NCBI RefSeq assembly: GCF_028618575.1
Contig: NZ_JAQITA010000019.1
Location: 1 to 34,054, forward strand
DNA from: Bartonella sp. ML70XJBT.G
GTDB taxonomy: Bacteria > Pseudomonadota > Alphaproteobacteria > Rhizobiales > Rhizobiaceae
Reading direction: 5' to 3'
DNA: 34,054 bases
The first letter of the stretch is position 1. Every line of letters begins with the position of its first letter. Below the pieces are notes generated by a model. The model searched no databases and was not told the origin of the DNA. It saw nothing but the letters and a program-made list of their open reading frames with translations. The position numbers and the translations under genes were made by a program. Shown in pieces: positions 1 to 8,997 of this stretch.

Positions 1-96
1 TGTGAAAAAATGAGTCCAGCTTTCGGTTTCATTCCTGTAGATAAAATGGTAGAAATTGAACGTTGTTTGGCTGTATTTTTAGGAATAGTAAAATAA
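1..96 (+). CDS. PemK/MazF-family toxin, C-terminal end only (partial)
   Basis: An open frame enters from the left edge and stops with TAA at 94-96, giving the last 31 residues of a protein. It ends in a DKMVEIERCLAVFLGIVK-type tail. That pattern (a hydrophobic strand, then an xxMxxVxxxLxxxLGI helix) is typical of the C-terminus of PemK/MazF/ChpA endoribonuclease toxins, which cleave mRNA and are neutralised by a small antitoxin encoded just upstream. The catalytic part and the antitoxin would lie outside the window. It converges on the phage D remnant. Only the tail is visible, so the family call is an inference from a short motif. Confidence 0.5.
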   Translation, partial: CEKMSPAFGFIPVDKMVEIERCLAVFLGIVK

Positions 97-126
97 AAAT
101 TGGATTTCTTTATCAGATAGTTTTAT

Positions 127-645
127 TTATATATCTTCTTTATCCATATGGATGACGCCGTTTCCTTCATCACATGCATTGGGAGGAGCGTTTGGATCAA
201 GGGTATCGTCTTTGTTTGGTGTGGTATTGGCTACGTTTTTTGCAGCATCTTCTTGGGCTTTATCAAAAAGTTCACAGTCTATTTTTGTTGTATATCCACC
301 CATCTTATCAAGCTTGTGTTTGACGCTTTTGATGCGCCATTCTGCTGGAATATAGGGGCGGAAAGGGGGCTCTTGAATAAGCTTTGCTTCTGCTTGCACG
401 AAGGGATCACCACCAATATCACATGAGAAAGAAGATTTCCCACGCGATGACTTATTGCGATAAGCAGTAATAGCCGCAACCGCTTCTGATTGGTTATGGT
501 AGGTATATTTGAGTTCGTGAAAAGGTTCTTTACCAACCTTGACTTCCTTTTTCTCACCAGTGCGGATATCATGATAGCTTGCAAGTACACCGCCCTTTTT
601 CTCTTCTTCTTGCTCTTTTTGTTTGGGTGTTTCTACTGCTGTCAC
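127..645 (-). pseudogene. Phage late-control protein D (P2 gpD-like tail protein), N-terminally truncated
   Basis: The 172 residues match the C-terminal half of P2-type gpD. There is a stretch in the style of TYHNQSEAVAAITAYRN, and then the family's typical FRPYIPAEWRIKSVKHKLD and GGYTTKIDCE segments near residues 95-125. The acidic Asn/Asp-rich tail is variable. gpD is a baseplate hub/tail protein of contractile-tail phages, usually about 330-390 residues, so roughly half is missing. The only start is a GTG at 645; upstream the frame runs 10 codons to a TAA at 676-678. That junction coincides with the first base of the duplicated yopJ unit, so the yopJ segment appears to have replaced the 5' half of the gene. 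Other tail genes are absent, so this is a prophage remnant. Confidence 0.75.
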
Positions 646-815
646 TGTTTTTGAGATGTTAGCTCAGTTTTGCCTTAACAGGGAAGCGGCTTGTGCTGTT
701 TGCCTCTTACAAGCCAAAACAAAAGCTGCATGATCAACGCATTTTCCAACATGCGTCAGTTGGAATGTGGCACTTTATTTGCTATGCATATGGGTGAAAA
801 CATCTCAAAATGATA

Positions 816-1754
816 TCATAATGTTAGGACAGATTTGTATTCAGAGATCCTTTTCTTATGTAATGAAACGGAGACGGTTTTTCCCTTTGCTTCAACGAGG
901 TTTTTATCAAATCTCTCTACAAGAGTTTCATCTTTTTTGTTCACTTTTTCATGTTCTGCTTCCGGATTTGATTTTAGATATTCCCTAAGGCGTCTTCTTC
1001 CTTGCGTGTGTTTGTAAAAACTCGCTGGAAGATACGGATCTACCTTTTCAGGAGGTAATGTGAGATGTGTTTTGTTTAATACACCGTCGATGTTCTCCTT
1101 GTGCATTCTCGTTAATTTCTCAGATTCGGTGTGAAGCTTTTTGGCAAGCGCTAAACTTATTATTCCACATTCAGAGGCGCTGCGTTGAATATCCATCTCC
1201 ATCTTGGAAAGAGAACATTCAGGCAATTGTTCTTGAACGATGAGTTGTATCCTTATTGCTAGTAATAAGGGTATCTCATCTTGGAGAGTTGCGGGTTCGA
1301 AAGCGATCAAGGATGTCTTATTCTCGATGGTTCTCTGATCAATTACAGCAAAATGGATTCCTCTATCGGTTGTGTTCACTATATATCTCGAAGATTGAAC
1401 ACCATTAGCCATTGCTTCTTTTATGGAGGAAACAAGCTCTTCAGATGTCGTAATAAGTTTAAGATTTAATCCTTGATATTTACGGTTTGCCTGCTCTATG
1501 AGAGCCGGCATCATTTTAAGGTCTGTATTGGCATAATGGTAATTGCCTTTGAGCCATTTTCCATTCACAATGTCATCTTCTAAGCCTGCAATAATATCTT
1601 TTAACTCTTCACGACTGAATGGGATTTTTTGTTCTTTTTCGACGTTGAGTTGTTCTAAATCTTCCGGAAGTCTTGCTAATGCTTCAGCTGCACTCTCACT
1701 TTCTGGTGTTGCTGATGAATTATGGGGGGTGTCTTTTGAATTTTGCGGTTTCAT
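816..1754 (-). CDS. yopJ: YopJ-family serine/threonine acetyltransferase effector, copy 1
   Basis: This 312-residue protein has the size and catalytic layout of YopJ/AvrA/HopZ enzymes (C55 clan CE fold). These acetylate Ser/Thr/Lys residues of host kinases and so block MAPK/NF-kB signalling. The triad is visible: His134 in GIHFAVIDQRT, Glu153 in SLIAFEP and Cys196 in QRSASECGIISLALAKKL. The His-Glu spacing of 19 and Glu-Cys spacing of 43 fit YopJ itself (19 and 44). The C-terminal part is basic and carries the family's SFYKHTQ motif. No BID domain is visible, so VirB/D4 export is not supported by sequence. The N-terminal 16 residues are identical to copy 2 and may hold the export signal (inference). 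The ATG at 1754 is preceded by a modest GGAAAG site. The family is known in some Bartonella lineages. Confidence 0.9.
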   Translation of the reverse strand: MKPQNSKDTPHNSSATPESESAAEALARLPEDLEQLNVEKEQKIPFSREELKDIIAGLEDDIVNGKWLKGNYHYANTDLKMMPALIEQANRKYQGLNLKLITTSEELVSSIKEAMANGVQSSRYIVNTTDRGIHFAVIDQRTIENKTSLIAFEPATLQDEIPLLLAIRIQLIVQEQLPECSLSKMEMDIQRSASECGIISLALAKKLHTESEKLTRMHKENIDGVLNKTHLTLPPEKVDPYLPASFYKHTQGRRRLREYLKSNPEAEHEKVNKKDETLVERFDKNLVEAKGKTVSVSLHKKRISEYKSVLTL

Positions 1755-2280
1755 AATATTGACTTTCCATGCTTGTCATTGGCCTTCAATATTGTTTTCT
1801 TAATTCTGGTTTAATTATGATTACTTATTGATTTTAATATGTTTTTCTCAGCTTAAAAGGGAAGGTGATGAGGGCATCTTTTAAGCGGAAAAATCTTTGT
1901 AAAAAGCTTTGCTCATGAGAACGATCGTTTTTTGAGAATTGTGATCTTGATACTGCCTGCTTCTTTAAAATCTGTAAAAAATGAAAAACTTGAATCTGTT
2001 TGTAAGGCATCTTGATATTTTAGAATGAAAGCTTTTTGCACTCTTTTCCTTATGATGTTTATCACACAAGAGTTTTACAATTTTGAAAAGGGTTGATGTC
2101 ACTGTTTTTGAGATATTAGCTCAGTTTTGCCTTAACAGGTAAGCTAGCTTGTGCTGTTTGCCTTTTACAAGCCAAAACAAAGGGTGTATTTGCCAATATG
2201 AATGCATTTGCTATCATCGCTCAATCTGAATGTGGTATTTTGTTTGCTATCCATATTGGCAAAAACGTTCAAAAATGACA

Positions 2281-3222
2281 TCATAATGTTAGGACAGATT
2301 TGTATTCAGAAATCCTTTTTCTATGTGATGAAACGGAGACAGTCTTTCCTTCTGCTTCAACGAGGTTTTTATCAAATCTCTCCAAGAGCGTTTCGTCTTT
2401 TTTGTTTACTTTTTCATGTTCTGCACTCGGATTTGATTTTATATATTCCCCAAGACGTGTTTTGCCTTGCGTGTGTTTGTAAAAACTTGCTGGAAGATAC
2501 TTATCCAACTTTTCAGAAGGGAGGGGAGCGTTTTCTTCACATAATACACCTCTTATATTATCTTGGTGTATTCTTGTTAATTTTTCAGATTCGCGATAAA
2601 GTTTTTTGGCAAGCGCTAAACTAAACATTGCACATTCAGAAGAACTGCGTTGAATGTCCATTTCTACCATGGAAAAATGACAATCAGGCAATTGGCAATC
2701 TTGAATGGCTTGTTCTGTTCTCAATCCTAACATGGCTGCACTCTTATGCTGAAATGCTGTAGGTTCATAGAGTATCAAAGATGTTTTGTTCTCGATGGTT
2801 CTGTGATCAAGTACGGCAAAATGGATTCTGCTGCTTCCTGAGTTTACTATATGCTGAGAGGAGTGAATCCCAGCATCAATGGTTTCTTTGAGTGAGAGGG
2901 AAAGGTCTTCTGGAGTCATCGCAAGTTTAAGATGCATTTCTGGATATTTACGATTTGCTTGCTCTACCAAAGCTGGCATCATTCTAAGATCTGTATCTGC
3001 ATAATAGGCTTTGATCCAACGACCACTGGAGATATCTTCCTCTAAGCCTGCAATAATGCCTTTTAACTCTTCACGACTGACAGCAACATTTTCTTCTTCT
3101 TTTGTTTCAACGGTGGTACTCTCTAAACGTGCAAGAAGACTTGCTAATGATTCATCTGCGCTTTCACTTGCTTGCGTTGCTGATGAATTATGGGGGGTGT
3201 CTTTTGAATTTTGCGGTTTCAT
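2281..3222 (-). CDS. yopJ: YopJ-family serine/threonine acetyltransferase effector, copy 2
   Basis: A 313-residue paralogue of the neighbouring gene. The triad is His134 (RIHFAVLDHRT), Glu153 (SLILYEP) and Cys197 (QRSSSECAMFSLALAKKL); the 19 and 44 residue spacings equal those of Yersinia YopJ. The first 16 residues and the last 80 or so are highly similar to copy 1. The segment around residues 20-130 and the 155-185 region, between the catalytic Glu and Cys, have drifted, which suggests altered substrate contacts. The start ATG has the same leader as copy 1 (CATAAT box and GGAAAG site), so regulation is probably shared. Each gene has its own leader rather than sharing an operon promoter. Activity is inferred from the intact triad. 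Confidence 0.9.
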   Translation of the reverse strand: MKPQNSKDTPHNSSATQASESADESLASLLARLESTTVETKEEENVAVSREELKGIIAGLEEDISSGRWIKAYYADTDLRMMPALVEQANRKYPEMHLKLAMTPEDLSLSLKETIDAGIHSSQHIVNSGSSRIHFAVLDHRTIENKTSLILYEPTAFQHKSAAMLGLRTEQAIQDCQLPDCHFSMVEMDIQRSSSECAMFSLALAKKLYRESEKLTRIHQDNIRGVLCEENAPLPSEKLDKYLPASFYKHTQGKTRLGEYIKSNPSAEHEKVNKKDETLLERFDKNLVEAEGKTVSVSSHRKRISEYKSVLTL

Positions 3223-5104
3223 AATATTGACTTTCCATGCTTGTCATTGGCTTTCAATATTATTTTCTCAATTCCGGCTTAATTATGTTTATTTATTGAT
3301 TGTGTTTGATTTTTTCATCTTAAAAGGAAAGGTGATGAAGGCGTTTTTTTAAGTGGATAAATTTTTGTAAAAAAGCTTGCTGAAGTTGGGATGATAAGCT
3401 TTCTAGAGTTGTGTATTCTCGTGTCCTCTCACATGCAAAATTGGTGAGAATGAGAAGTTGGCGTGTCTTGCAACTTTATCTTGATATCTTCAAACAAAAG
3501 TTTTTTTCCTGCTTTTTTCTTTACATTGTGTATGGAAGCGTTGGAAAGAGCAATTTTTTATGGAAAGGTGTTTTCACGGTTTTTTTCATGAAAATGATGT
3601 CATCTCCTTTGAAGGTTTGCTTTCTTAGCTACTTTCTCCGCTTCTCTTTTCATAAATGCTTTGCTGCTTTCTGCATGTGTAAAGTGATCTCTTTGTCTCT
3701 CGTAAAGAACGAAAAATTCACCCAATTTAGACAGGTTTTTCTTACCGGAAATCTCTTGATTACTTTTGTAATGGATTGTGGGGGCCTATTGACTTGCTTT
3801 TGCCCTGAATAGACTGTTCAAATTTATGCTTCATGATGGGAGAAGAGAGAGGATGCAATGGTGGCTGTTGCTGCTGATGATTTGAAGTCCGTAGAGCTGT
3901 TATCGTGTATTTGCGATTAGGGGGCGAGGTGAAAGCGATTGTGGCGTTTTGTCTTCTTTGTGGAGAGAAAAGATTAAAATAAAAAAAGGGATATCCTCTT
4001 ATTTCATATCCTTTCTCTTCTGGTCTTACAATGTCATTTGAGACAGATGATTTGGATCATAAACTACCAGCGTTTAGGGTTGTAATATAAGTCATATAAC
4101 ATTTTCCCACATGGAATATTTTAGGGGGAGTGGGCAATATTGAGGGCACTGCTTGCTTTGAGAGTTGTGGTCTTGTTGGAATTTATTCAGTGAACCAGAG
4201 GAAGCGGTAAGAGCAATTTGCTCAATAAAAAACCAAATTTTTAAGGAAAAAACCGGATTGTTTACGAATTTGTGGTGGTAGAAATCTCAATATTGTGAGG
4301 ACGGGAAGAAAATCCACAATATTCTACAATATTATAGGGATCTAACTGTAAGAATAAAGATATAAAAAACCTCTCCCCGCAAATGTCATTAAATACCATT
4401 TTTCTTCTCTTGTCAAGAGAAAAAGTAGAATCTGATATTTTTATTTTAGCAAATCCGTGGATTATGGAGCAAATTTTATCGTTCTAATTGGAAAGTATTT
4501 TTCAAATATCGCACAAACGCTTTTTTCACTTTGGGAAAAAAGATGCTTTGCCGAAGGTGGTGATGTAGAAGGTGATGTTGATTGGTGATGTGGGGCGTGC
4601 TCATATAGAATCTGCCAAATCTTTGGCCAAAGCAGGGGCATGCTGAAAATAAATACTCTTTGGGGATAAAAAGTCTGACTTTGCCAAGATGTGACCATAA
4701 GATTGGTTGTACTTGTCGTGGGGTTTTGAAGTGGGGCTGGTGTTGATGGTTTGTGCTTGATCTTTTTCGTATAAAATTTTTCCTAAAAAAGCTGCACACA
4801 AAGTAAGGCATGATTGATATGCTAAAAATGATTTTTTGCCCTGCCTGCCAAGAATGAATGGGATAGAAAATTAAACCATAAGGCGGCGGGCTTACAAAAA
4901 TAAGTTTTCATGTTGCTGTCTGGCGTTTGTGGGGACTAGCGTTGGTGATTGGTGCTGATGGCTAGTATTGACGATTTGTACGAGTGTCTGGTTGTTTGCT
5001 TTTGGTGCTGGTTGGCGTTGTTTTTGGCGGGCTTAGTGGTGCGGCTTTTGATGAGAGCGTTTTACATTCTTTATACTTTGATTGTGTCGTCTTAATTTCC
5101 CATT
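3223..5104. other. Long gene-poor stretch upstream of the yopJ pair
   Basis: Up to about 3400 this is the yopJ leader duplicate. From 3400 to 5100 open frames exist (for example 3411-3812 plus and 4462-4811 minus), but none has a convincing ribosome site or recognisable protein. The minus strand at 3620-3730 reads as a charged helical stretch broken by stops, suggesting a decayed gene. The 4530-4800 and 4900-5050 parts are GGT/GTT-rich and read on the minus strand as Thr/Pro/Asn-rich low-complexity sequence. Confidence 0.5.
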
Positions 5105-5490
5105 AATTCCCAGATTCGCGATAAAGTTTTTGGGTAAGCGCTAAACTAAACTTCCACATTCAGAAGAACTGCGTTGAATGTCCATTTCTACCATGGAAAA
5201 ATGACAATCAGGCAATTGGCAGTCTTGAATGGCTTGTTCTGTTCTCAATCCTAACATGGCTGTACTCTGATACTAAAATACTGTCGATTCAGAGAATCTC
5301 AAAGATGTTTTGTTCTCGATGGTTTTCTGATCAAGTACGGCAAAATGGATTCTGCTGCTTCTTGAGTTTCCTATGTGTTAAGATGAGTGAATCCCAGCAT
5401 CAATCGTTTCTTTGTGTGAGAGGAAAAGGTCTTCTTTGGTCATCGCACGTTGAAGGTGCATTTCTGGATATTTACGATTTTCCTGCCCTT
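5105..5490 (-). pseudogene. Decayed third yopJ copy (fragment)
   Basis: The DNA aligns with 2585-2980 of yopJ copy 2 over nearly 400 bases. Shared stretches include AGAACTGCGTTGAATGTCCA and CATGGAAAAATGACAATC. The fragment spans the region from before the catalytic His to just past the Cys. A base is lost right at the ECxxxSLA active-site codons (CTTCCACATTC against CATTGCACATTC), and further substitutions create stops. Both ends of the gene are missing. It is closer to copy 2 than to copy 1, so it probably derives from it or its ancestor. Confidence 0.85.
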
Positions 5491-5619
5491 TTTCAGGTTG
5501 TTATTTCATGAAGTAGAAAGTGCTATGCTCTCTCTATGAGACAGCATGCGGCAATATTTCTGCTGTTGTGCTTTTGTGAGAAGCTTATTCTTTAAGTCAC
5601 AAAGAAAGAGGGAATGCGC

Positions 5620-6165
5620 TTAACCGGCAAAATATTGATGGAGCACATCAAGAATCATTCGTAAGGAACAAACAAGAGAGGAAAGCGGTTGATCCTCGAC
5701 AACAAGATATTGGAGTGCAGCATGAAAGTGATGTTGGCGATGCAGATGTTGTGCTTTCTTAATCACTTCTTGCATCTCCTCATAGTGATTGGTTGCTCTT
5801 TCTATCCACTGTTTTTGTGCTTTTTCATCGGATGTATGGGTAAAGCCATCATAATAGCCATTTGGCAAACCTTTTGCACATAAATAGTCGTTTCTGATTT
5901 GGAGATACTGTTGCGCAGTATCATATTGCTCTTTACTGATACCTAAAGCATCCTGTTTAAAGCCAAGTAAACAAAGTCGTCCAATATAGGTCGCAACAAG
6001 CGGATTTTTCGCTTCTTCTATGGTCAAACCAAAGTGTTTCGCACGCATTTCAAGGGTCTGTTGAGGAGAAGGAGGGGTTTTGGCGCGTGAAATACGCCCA
6101 TTGGGTTCTCTTAATTTTCCTGTTATCCTCGGTCTACCGCGTTTTTTAGCTATTTTCATGAACAT
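5620..6165 (-). CDS. Phage-type small protein with basic N-terminus (unknown function)
   Basis: 181 residues. The N-terminus is a KKRGRPRITG motif resembling an AT-hook, followed by REPNGRISR. The rest is predicted mostly helical, with a LCLLGFKQDALGISKEQYDTA-like segment near residues 68-88 and His/Gln-rich helices towards the end. I recall the same organisation (KRGRP, REPNGRISR, then GxLxxLGxxxGIxxxQYxA) in uncharacterised proteins of Rhizobiales prophages, where a DNA-binding or packaging role is plausible but unproven. Start choice: ATG at 6165 or the second ATG at 6159; only a weak GGG site precedes either. The gene stands alone between the yopJ fragment and the membrane-protein array. 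Confidence 0.65.
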   Translation of the reverse strand: MFMKIAKKRGRPRITGKLREPNGRISRAKTPPSPQQTLEMRAKHFGLTIEEAKNPLVATYIGRLCLLGFKQDALGISKEQYDTAQQYLQIRNDYLCAKGLPNGYYDGFTHTSDEKAQKQWIERATNHYEEMQEVIKKAQHLHRQHHFHAALQYLVVEDQPLSSLVCSLRMILDVLHQYFAG

Positions 6166-6264
6166 CCCATTTGAATTTTAAAAAACTGTTTGTTTAAAAA
6201 TAATAACGGTGCAAAAAGCTCGTGGGTGAACGTGCATAGAAATGAATGCGCATAGGAGGGATGA

Positions 6265-6501
6265 ATGATGGCTGCGGATAAAAAAGACGTTGTAAAAGTG
6301 TCTTTTCTCCCTCAAATGAAAGTGTCTTTAGAAAGGGCAAAAACTTTTGTTATCAGTTGTTCACTACCTTTTATCTTGTCATTTACAGCTCTATATTTTT
6401 TTCTACAGAGATTTTTTACTCCTGTAAGGAAAAATCATTTTGGCCAAATATCCTCTCCAAAAACACAATATTTTTATGAGAAAGGGAATTGTGTGTTCTG
6501 A
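6265..6501 (+). CDS. Small single-TM protein, hypothetical
   Basis: A 78-residue frame with a strong AGGAGGG site 4-6 bases before ATGATG. It has a basic N-terminal part, a hydrophobic segment at about residues 27-50 (FVISCSLPFILSFTALYFFL) and a basic tail. No family was recognised. The ribosome site is the main support. It might be a degraded relative of the membrane proteins downstream, but no shared motif is clear. Confidence 0.35.
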   Translation: MMAADKKDVVKVSFLPQMKVSLERAKTFVISCSLPFILSFTALYFFLQRFFTPVRKNHFGQISSPKTQYFYEKGNCVF

Positions 6502-7318
6502 GGAGATGTTTTACTGCTCGTTCTGTTTGAGACAGTTTTATAGAAGTTTGCAAGCTTCTCTTCGGGGGCATCGTTTTGCTCTGAGACACAAAACGAAGAA
6601 GCTTGATGCGTATTATGTGGTGAAACAGAGTTCATCTCTTTTAGAGGATGAAACTTATCTTGTCTTGAATAGTTTATCCCTACTTATCATATCATAGCAG
6701 GACTGATTTTTTCAAGTAAATATTGGTAATATACTGATAATTCATAGGAATAATCAAATTTCTGCTCAGACAAATTGAGAGGCGTTTTTTATCAGTCTGG
6801 ATTTTTACAAATATCCTTTATAGTGGAAATACAGACTCCATTCTTGTTGTTCTATAAAAGAGATTTTATCATGAGATTATTGTGAAGATGGGGTATTATT
6901 CTACTTGTTTTCGTTGGGGTTTTCTTTCTGTTGCTTTTGAGCAGAGCTGTTTTTTATGGGCAAATATTGGTCTGAAAAGGTGGGAGTGTTGCCTGTTTGA
7001 AACAGGTTTGATTTATTTGAAAGGGAAGCTTGAAAGAGGGCTTGAAAACTTTTTTTGAGACTGATAGACACAGCTTAAATGCATAAAGTGATCAAATGCC
7101 TCCATGTGTGGGTTGGTTCACCAGAACACACAGAGCTGTCGTATTTTTAGGGCTGCTTTTGGGTTTTGCGGCGGATATGGATTCTGTTGATGTGGGGGTT
7201 TCTCTTAAATATGTTTACGCGTGGGGGGGAAAGAGAGCGCGCTCTAAGGAGATGCCTCAGGGGAGGTGGTTCGTAAAAAAGAAAGTGGGTAAAAAAGAAA
7301 GTGGGGGGGGATGTCAGC
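6502..7318. other. Intergenic, no supported gene
   Basis: Short frames only. A perfect 15-base inverted repeat CCTGTTTGAAACAGG lies near 6990. The last 60 bases become very G-rich and provide the ribosome site of the next gene. No promoter could be assigned with confidence. Confidence 0.4.
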
Positions 7319-7765
7319 ATGACAATCAATCAACAACAAAGCAATCAACAACAAAGTAAGTCACAGCAGGAATCTTTTCAAGCGCAAGGGAATGCACAGA
7401 CTGCATCACATTCAACCTTCGCTAAAGGATCAAAACTTTTTGCTTTCAAAGAAGCTATGATGCTTTCCATGAAAGATTATAAAGTCATCTTCTGTATCGC
7501 TATAGTTCTGTTGCTCTTAGGGGCTGTGCGTATCTATTATCTGCCAGGGTTTTTCTTCGGATTATTGTTTGGCAGAATTTATGGTGGGGAAAATAGCTTT
7601 TTTGAATATATCCTTTTTCTGCCAGCTTTTCTTTGGGGATTGTCGGTGATCTTCTTACCTGTCGTTTTGGTGTTACATTACATATTGGATCGTAGATTGA
7701 AAAACATGTTTGAGAAACTGGAACAAAAAACATCTCAACAGCAAAGAAAATCAAGTGCTCCATAA
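7319..7765 (+). CDS. P-module membrane protein, unit 1
   Basis: 148 residues from the ATG at 7319, eight bases after a run of eight G; a GTG at 7301 would lie inside that site. The N-terminal 40 residues are Gln/Ser-rich and cytosolic-looking. Then comes the array signature FAFKEAMMLSMKDYKVIF (about residues 40-57), TM1, a short loop, TM2 with FLPVVLVLHYIL, and a basic coiled tail (RRLKNMFEKLEQK). By the positive-inside rule both ends face the cytoplasm. It is followed after 14 bases by a stand-alone S module, giving the simplest P-S pair of the array. No known family was recognised, so the function is unknown. Confidence 0.7.
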   Translation: MTINQQQSNQQQSKSQQESFQAQGNAQTASHSTFAKGSKLFAFKEAMMLSMKDYKVIFCIAIVLLLLGAVRIYYLPGFFFGLLFGRIYGGENSFFEYILFLPAFLWGLSVIFLPVVLVLHYILDRRLKNMFEKLEQKTSQQQRKSSAP

Positions 7766-7779
7766 AAATAGGGGGAAAA

Positions 7780-7938
7780 ATGTTTCTTATTACAAAATTA
7801 TTAGGTATTCTCGCGCTTTTTGGGCTTATCATCATTGCCGTGTTAAACGGTATGCTTATTGTTGGAATTTATTACTTTTTTGTTAAACGGGTGCGATTAT
7901 ATCTTAACATAGAAAAGGAACTGAACGAGAGGCGTTAA
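7780..7938 (+). CDS. S-module small membrane protein, unit 1
   Basis: 52 residues, starting at ATG 7780 right after an ATAGGGGGAAAA ribosome site. A hydrophobic stretch of about 30 residues (positions 4-34) is followed by IYYFFVKRVRLYLNIEKELNERR. The YYxFhKRxRLY motif and Glu/Lys tail recur in at least 12 other places in this window. It can be one long TM helix or a tight hairpin with the basic tail in the cytoplasm. It is probably co-transcribed with the preceding P gene. Function unknown. Confidence 0.7.
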   Translation: MFLITKLLGILALFGLIIIAVLNGMLIVGIYYFFVKRVRLYLNIEKELNERR

Positions 7939-8042
7939 AGGGGGATCAGGACTTTTGATAAGTGCTGACAAGAAAAAGAAGGAAAATGCAAAATTTGACA
8001 AAAAATTGTTGCTTCTTTTTTACAAATATCCCATTTTTTCAA

Positions 8043-8204
8043 TGGTTTGCGGTTAGCTTGATGGTTTGCGGTTAGCTTGATGGTTTGCGGTTAGCTTGAT
8101 GGTTTGCGGTTAGCTTGATGGTTTGCGGTTAGCTTGATGGTTTGCGGTTAGCTTGATGGTTTGCGGTTAGCTTTGTGGTTTGCGGTTAGCTTTGTGGTTT
8201 GCGG
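8043..8204. repeat. 19-bp tandem repeat, about 8.5 copies
   Basis: The unit TGGTTTGCGGTTAGCTTGA is repeated head to tail from 8043. The first six copies are exact, copies 7 and 8 end in TTTG, and a ten-base partial copy follows. There are no spacers, so this is a minisatellite, not a CRISPR array. Copy-number variation by slippage is expected. Confidence 0.95.
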
Positions 8205-8910
8205 CACGGAATGATAAAAATATTTTGCATTTTTCTTCTGTTCTCTTAAGACTCTCAATATGTTGGCTGAAAATGAAATGTTGGCTTAAAAAGAAGCTCG
8301 CTGCTGCTAAAGGTAAAATTGTATCATCAAATTTTTATGATGTTTGTGTGGTTTCTCGCGTGCTGTGCGTTTCTATTGGCAAGGACAGCCGTTCTGATAG
8401 TCCTTCTCAAGGGCTTTAAGGCGTAAAATGGGTAACTTGCATGTGTCTCAAGGCAAAGCAAAAGCTTTTGAAAATGTGAAGAGCACGATATGCTATTCTA
8501 TCATGCGGGAAAATCTCTATCAGTCTATGTTCATTGTTTTTCTTCTTTGGGGCTTCGCTTTATGTGGTTTGGTTTGTTGAAAAAACATTCCGCCCTTGAA
8601 AAATTATCCTTTGAAAAATCAACTGACAACACAATAAAATAATTTCTCAAATTAAGTGTACAAACACTCTCTCTTAGAGGGTAATCTCTTACAGGGCAAT
8701 GTTTCTCAAAGGCATGAGAGCATTGTTTGTTTGAAAAAGTTGCTCTGAAAAAGAGTTCAGCCTCTGATCTGTGGAATGGGAGAGGGAAAATAACGGATCA
8801 TTTTTCCTCCTCTTTGTTGCACTTTTTCGCTTTGTCTTCTTCTTGTGTGCGAGGCTGTTATCCAAGGGGTTAAATGGTCTCTTGGCAAGGAGAAACTGAA
8901 AAATATCTTC
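8205..8910. other. Intergenic between unit 1 and operon 2, no supported gene
   Basis: Several short frames without ribosome sites (for example 8180-8419). One frame at 8845 runs into the next gene, but its first part overlaps the conserved leader and is not expected to be translated. Confidence 0.4.
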
Positions 8911-8997
8911 ACAGAGAGAGCTTGCGAAACCTTGCGAAAAGCTTTAAATGGATGCCTCACATGGGTGCGTACTATCAAACATTTAAGGAGTGGGGGG
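8911..8997 (+). promoter_or_regulatory. Conserved leader of A-type P genes (copy before 8998)
   Basis: A segment of about 90 bases (AGAGAGCTTGCG, AAAAGCTTTAAATG, CCTCAC..GTGCGT, a run of G) recurs before the P genes at 12456, 15017 and 15616. GAGAG and the later CCTCAC or CTCTCAC can pair, so it may be a transcribed 5' leader with a stem. It ends in AAGGAG and GGGGGG before the ATG. Role inferred only from conservation. Confidence 0.45.

Larger units (their letters stand above)
643..3400. repeat. Tandem duplication carrying the two yopJ genes (unit about 1.45 kb)
   Basis: The segment from about 643 to 2060 recurs from about 2097 to 3400. The downstream flank (TTTTTGAGATNTTAGCTCAG, then the TTGCCTTAACAGG region) is nearly identical at 650-720 and 2104-2175. 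The gene starts and upstream leaders are also near-identical at 1735-1915 and 3200-3380. The gene interiors have diverged more than the ends. The spacer 1755-2280 holds only the leader of the first copy and the downstream flank of the second; I see no gene in it. Confidence 0.8.

Noticed and set aside
3411-3812. 133-codon plus-strand frame
   Set aside because: Cys/Phe-rich without motif or ribosome site; the other strand shows traces of a decayed helical gene, so this is probably its shadow.
4462-4811. Overlapping minus-strand frames of 66-111 codons
   Set aside because: Three frames compete in the same low-complexity stretch and none has a start signal.
6440-6697. 85-codon plus-strand frame
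   Set aside because: It overlaps the better-supported small gene at 6265 in another frame and has no ribosome site.
8043-8204. CRISPR-like repeat array
   Set aside because: The 19-bp units are contiguous with no spacers and there are no cas genes.
8845-8997. Upstream extension of the P gene at 8998
   Set aside because: It would translate the conserved leader, and AAGGAG points to the ATG at 8998.
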